Source: Clostridiales bacterium Firm_08 (GTDB lineage Bacteria; Bacillota; Clostridia; Oscillospirales; QAKW01). Taken from it: a stretch of DNA of 35,474 bases. The stretch covers positions 1 through 35,474 of the forward strand of contig LVAN01000030.1 of the NCBI GenBank assembly GCA_001604045.1. The letters run 5' to 3'. The notes beneath the pieces are model-generated. The model was not told the origin of the DNA, did not search any database, and saw only the letters and a list, made by a program, of their open reading frames with translations. Positions 25,686 through 35,474 of the stretch are shown one piece after another (positions within the stretch are counted from its first letter, which is position 1; the number at the start of each line of letters is the position of its first letter). The translations under genes were made by a program, and so were the position numbers.

Positions 25686-27009
25686 ATTTTTTCTTGTGTT
25701 CCTCTCTCCACGCCTTGATCTTTTCCAGGCGGTCTTTGAATTTATATTCAAGACCTTGCGTTGTCGGCTGATAGTACTCTCTGCCGGCAAGAGTTTCGGG
25801 CAGACACTGCATGTCCGCGATCTTTTCCTCGGTATCATGGGCGTAGATATATCCCTTGCCGTACCCCTCGTCCCGCATCAGTTTGGTCACACCGTTGCGA
25901 ATGTTGAGCGGTACCGGCTCGGCGAGCATATTGATCGCGTCGCTTCTCGCGGTGAGATACGCTTTTTCCATCGCGTTGGATTTCGGCGCGAGGGAGAGAT
26001 ATATGACCGCCTGCGTCAGGTGGACGCTGCATTCCGGCATCCCGATGAGGTGGCACGCCTGATAGGCGGCGACGGCGAGTTCCAGCGCCTTCGGATCGGC
26101 AAGGCCTACATCCTCGCTCGCGAACCGCGTGACGCGTCTGGCGATATAGATGGGATCCTCTCCGGCTTCCAGCATCCGCGCCAGCCAGTAGACCGCCGCG
26201 TCGGGATCGGAGTTGCGCATCGACTTGTGCAGCGCCGAGATGAGATTGTAGTGTTCCTCGCCGGTCTTGTCATAGAGCAGGGATTTGCGGGAGGTGCATT
26301 GTTCCACCGTTTCGACGGTGACTTTTGTGATATCGTCTTCCGTCTCGCCGTTCAGCACCGCCATTTCCAGCGTGGAGAGCGCGGTGCGCGCGTCACCGTT
26401 GGCGAACGCGGCGATGAGCCGAAGCACATCGTCATCCGCCTCGACCTTTTGGTCGCCCAGCCCGTTCGGATCGTTCAGCGCCCGCCGCAGAAGGATCGTG
26501 ATATCCTCCTCAGTCAGCGCTTTCAGCACGAACACTTTGCAGCGGGACAGCAACGCCCCGTTGACTTCAAAGGAGGGATTTTCCGTTGTCGCGCCGATCA
26601 GGATGATGCTCCCTTTTTCCACAAAAGGCAGGAACGCGTCCTGCTGGGCTTTGTTGAAGCGGTGGATCTCATCGACGAACACGATGGTCTTTTCTCCGAA
26701 CATCCGGTTGTCATCCGCCTGCTGCATCACGGTGCGGATCTCTTTGATACCGCTGGTGACAGCGGAAAAGTTGATGAATTTCGCCTTGGTCTGATGGGCG
26801 ATGACGCCGGCAAGCGTCGTCTTGCCGACGCCCGGCGGCCCCCAGAAGATCATCGAGGATACAAGATCCTTCTCAATGATGCGGCGCAGTACTTTGCCCT
26901 CTCCGAGCAAGTGCTGCTGTCCCACGACTTCGTCGATGGTCTGCGGGCGCATCCGGTCGGGGAGCGGGCGGGGGATATCGTTTGTGAAAAAACTGACCTG
27001 ATCTTTCAT
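25684..27009 (-). CDS. rarA: Replication-associated recombination protein A (RarA/MgsA)
   Basis: A 441-aa clamp-loader-like AAA+ ATPase acting at stalled replication forks. It has an N-terminal segment RMRPQTIDEVVGQQHLL (about 19-35), Walker A GPPGVGKTT (57-65) and Walker B FVDEIHRFN (111-119). The sensor-like ATTENPSFEVN and the arginine finger ALLSRCKVF follow. The C-terminal tetramerization domain is complete and includes DPDAAVYWLARMLEAGEDP. The start is four bases after the aroC stop, so the two form an operon. Ordinary and intact. Confidence 0.95.
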   Translation of the reverse strand: MKDQVSFFTNDIPRPLPDRMRPQTIDEVVGQQHLLGEGKVLRRIIEKDLVSSMIFWGPPGVGKTTLAGVIAHQTKAKFINFSAVTSGIKEIRTVMQQADDNRMFGEKTIVFVDEIHRFNKAQQDAFLPFVEKGSIILIGATTENPSFEVNGALLSRCKVFVLKALTEEDITILLRRALNDPNGLGDQKVEADDDVLRLIAAFANGDARTALSTLEMAVLNGETEDDITKVTVETVEQCTSRKSLLYDKTGEEHYNLISALHKSMRNSDPDAAVYWLARMLEAGEDPIYIARRVTRFASEDVGLADPKALELAVAAYQACHLIGMPECSVHLTQAVIYLSLAPKSNAMEKAYLTARSDAINMLAEPVPLNIRNGVTKLMRDEGYGKGYIYAHDTEEKIADMQCLPETLAGREYYQPTTQGLEYKFKDRLEKIKAWREEHKKK

Positions 27010-27013
27010 TTTC

Positions 27014-28045
27014 TTATTTAGTGAGCAGGGCGTCCAGTACCGCGGCGGCCAGGGCGCCTTCCACCGCGGGCACCATGCGGACGACCGCGTCGGTGTTCGG
27101 CGTCAGAGGCGGGAGAACGACCGAGTGTTTGAGGTTCAGATCGACGGTATTCTGTTCGATGCCGATGAGCGGGGAGGGACGGAAGGAAGCGGTGCAGAGC
27201 AGCGGCATCCCCGTGGTGATGCCGCCCAGCACGCCGCCGCAGTGGTTGGTGCGTGTGGCGGGACAGCCTTTGAGGGTGTCGATGAACAATTCGTCGTTTT
27301 GCTCACTGCCATAGGCTTTTGGAGCTGCGGGATCGCCGAAGGAAACGCCGCAGATACCGGGCAGCGCGAACAGCAGACCGGCGATATGCGCGTCGATACC
27401 GTTCAGAACGGGGCTTCCCGCGCCGGCGGGCAGACCTGTTACGGCGCATTCCACACTGCCGCCGATAGTATCTCCCATTCCTTTGGTTTTTTCAAGTTTG
27501 AGTTTCATCAATACTTCTTTTCGCTTGTCATAGACGGGCAGGGCGCCGCGTCCGATGACATCGAACGTCTCCCGGCTGAGCGGCAGATCGGTGAAGGGCG
27601 TGTCCTCTATCTCGCCGATGCTGCGCAGGTGCGCGTGGACCTCGATGTCCCGGCGGGCAAGGATCGCCTTGGCAAGCGCGCCCGCGAAAACCAGACCGGG
27701 AAGGTGCTTTTCGCCCGGCTCGTCCGCATTGGCGCCGCGGAAACGGGCAAAATAACCGAAGTCGGGTGTGCCGGGGCGGGCGACTGAGGTGTTGCGCACG
27801 TCCTGAAGCGGCGCATCATCGGTAAACAGAGCGCAAACGGGTGCGCCCGTCGTCTTGCCGTCCTTTATGCCGCTGACGACGCGCGTCTGAACGCCCCCGT
27901 CCGAAAAACTGTCGATACGGCGGATAATGTCCCGCTCGTCGATCGCGGTGCCCGGCGCAACGCCGTCGATGAGAACGCCGTACTGCGCCTTATCGCTTTG
28001 CCCGAACAGAGAAAGTGTGAATTTTTTTCCGTATGTGGATGACAT
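27014..28045 (-). CDS. aroC: Chorismate synthase
   Basis: A 343-aa FMN-dependent enzyme for the last step of the shikimate pathway, 5-enolpyruvylshikimate 3-phosphate to chorismate. Family segments are visible: GEKHLPGLVFAG in the first third, GDTIGGSVECAV (about 195-206), NHCGGVLGGITTGMP (about 265-279) and the C-terminal NTDAVVRMVPAVEGALA. The length is at the short end of the family (usually 350-390). GGAGG precedes the ATG at 28045, and a promoter lies just upstream. No other aro genes are nearby. Confidence 0.95.
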   Translation of the reverse strand: MSSTYGKKFTLSLFGQSDKAQYGVLIDGVAPGTAIDERDIIRRIDSFSDGGVQTRVVSGIKDGKTTGAPVCALFTDDAPLQDVRNTSVARPGTPDFGYFARFRGANADEPGEKHLPGLVFAGALAKAILARRDIEVHAHLRSIGEIEDTPFTDLPLSRETFDVIGRGALPVYDKRKEVLMKLKLEKTKGMGDTIGGSVECAVTGLPAGAGSPVLNGIDAHIAGLLFALPGICGVSFGDPAAPKAYGSEQNDELFIDTLKGCPATRTNHCGGVLGGITTGMPLLCTASFRPSPLIGIEQNTVDLNLKHSVVLPPLTPNTDAVVRMVPAVEGALAAAVLDALLTK

Positions 28046-28080
28046 CTGAGATCCTCCGTTTTTCTGTTTTCTACCTTTTT

Positions 28081-28109
28081 ATTTTATAGGGAGAAGCGGT
28101 GTTTGTCAA
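28081..28109 (-). promoter_or_regulatory. Promoter of aroC-rarA
   Basis: On the minus strand TTGACA (28104-28109) and TAAAAT (28081-28086), 17 bp apart, directly before the aroC ribosome binding site. Confidence 0.75.
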
Positions 28110-28135
28110 CTTTAAAAAAATATTATAAAAAATTC

Positions 28136-28164
28136 TTGACTTCAAAAAAACGATGTGTTAGAAT
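28136..28164 (+). promoter_or_regulatory. Promoter of rpoBC
   Basis: TTGACT (28136-28141) and TAGAAT (28159-28164), 17 bp apart, in an AT-rich region. It predicts a leader of about 140 nt before the rpoB ATG at 28312; the leader shows no convincing attenuator by eye. Confidence 0.7.
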
Positions 28165-28311
28165 TATATACTGTATCATAATGGATTATAATGCCTATAA
28201 AATACGGTTTTTGAGGTTTTATCTCTGTTATGAGGCGTTGTTTCAACTGGTTTCGACGGGGAGAAAACTCTGTCGGAGCGTTTAAAAAAAGGAATGGAGT
28301 GAGCGTTTTTT

Positions 28312-31980
<3,669 letters not shown>

Positions 31981-32006
31981 GTTTTGGAAAGGAGCCGAAA
32001 ATATAA

Positions 32007-35460
<3,454 letters not shown>

Positions 35461-35474
35461 AGATCGGAAGAGCG
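35461..35474. other. Illumina adapter remnant at contig end
   Basis: AGATCGGAAGAGCG is identical to the first 14 bases of the Illumina TruSeq adapter read into when inserts are short. It sits exactly at the contig end and breaks the conserved RpoC sequence at the same base. It is therefore very probably artificial and not genomic. Confidence 0.92.

Noticed and set aside
28245-28264. tmRNA-like motif CTGGTTTCGACGGGG in the rpoB leader
   Set aside because: The motif resembles the 5' end of tmRNA, but rpoB starts about 55 bases later, leaving no room for the rest of the molecule.

Overview
The window looks like a chromosomal contig end from an uncultured gut-type member of the Clostridia (Bacillota, probably Oscillospirales or relatives). 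The grounds are AAGGAGG-type ribosome binding sites, several near-consensus TTGACA-N17-TATAAT promoters, a perfect CIRCE heat-shock operator, a type III glutamine synthetase, BspA-like leucine-rich-repeat proteins with S-layer-homology (SLH) anchors, and a mobile element with a TnpW-like protein and a large serine recombinase. All family names come from reading motifs in the translations; no database search was run.

Region 1 (1-5300) is a small integrative mobilizable element. About 1 kb of AT-rich DNA without a convincing gene carries terminator-like hairpins and degenerate direct repeats. It is followed by seven plus-strand reading frames, each overlapping the next by 1-10 nt: an 79-aa unknown, a 53-aa unknown over a possible oriT, MobC, a VirD2-like relaxase, a 41-aa micro-ORF built on a 51-bp (17-codon) palindromic repeat, a TnpW-family protein and a large serine recombinase. 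There is no conjugation apparatus and no evident cargo. An initiator tRNA-Met with a consensus promoter and strong terminator, all on the minus strand, closes the region.

Region 2 (5500-12360) is a plus-strand run: a membrane-anchored zinc-ribbon protein, formate-tetrahydrofolate ligase (fhs), class II fumarase (fumC) and a secreted LRR/SLH surface protein, ending at a bidirectional terminator. Convergent to it is a two-gene ABC exporter (permease and ATPase, minus strand). Divergent from the exporter are two paralogous endonuclease/exonuclease/phosphatase lipoproteins and a glycerophosphodiester phosphodiesterase, which together look like a cell-surface phosphodiesterase locus.

Region 3 (17900-21300), minus strand, holds an Hsp20 chaperone behind a CIRCE operator, D-aminoacyl-tRNA deacylase (dtd) and glutamine synthetase III. 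Back on the plus strand are a GlpA-like FAD oxidoreductase with a C-terminal Fe-S domain, a UDP-glucose-dehydrogenase-like enzyme and a second LRR/SLH protein (21294-25593).

Region 4 (25650-35474) has aroC-rarA on the minus strand, divergent from rpoB-rpoC. rpoB has its own promoter and is not preceded by rplJ-rplL. rpoC is cut off by the window end, and its last 14 bases match the start of the Illumina TruSeq adapter rather than rpoC. The most interesting material is the overlapping-gene operon and the 51-bp palindromic repeat in the mobile element; the most practically important observation is the adapter at the contig end.
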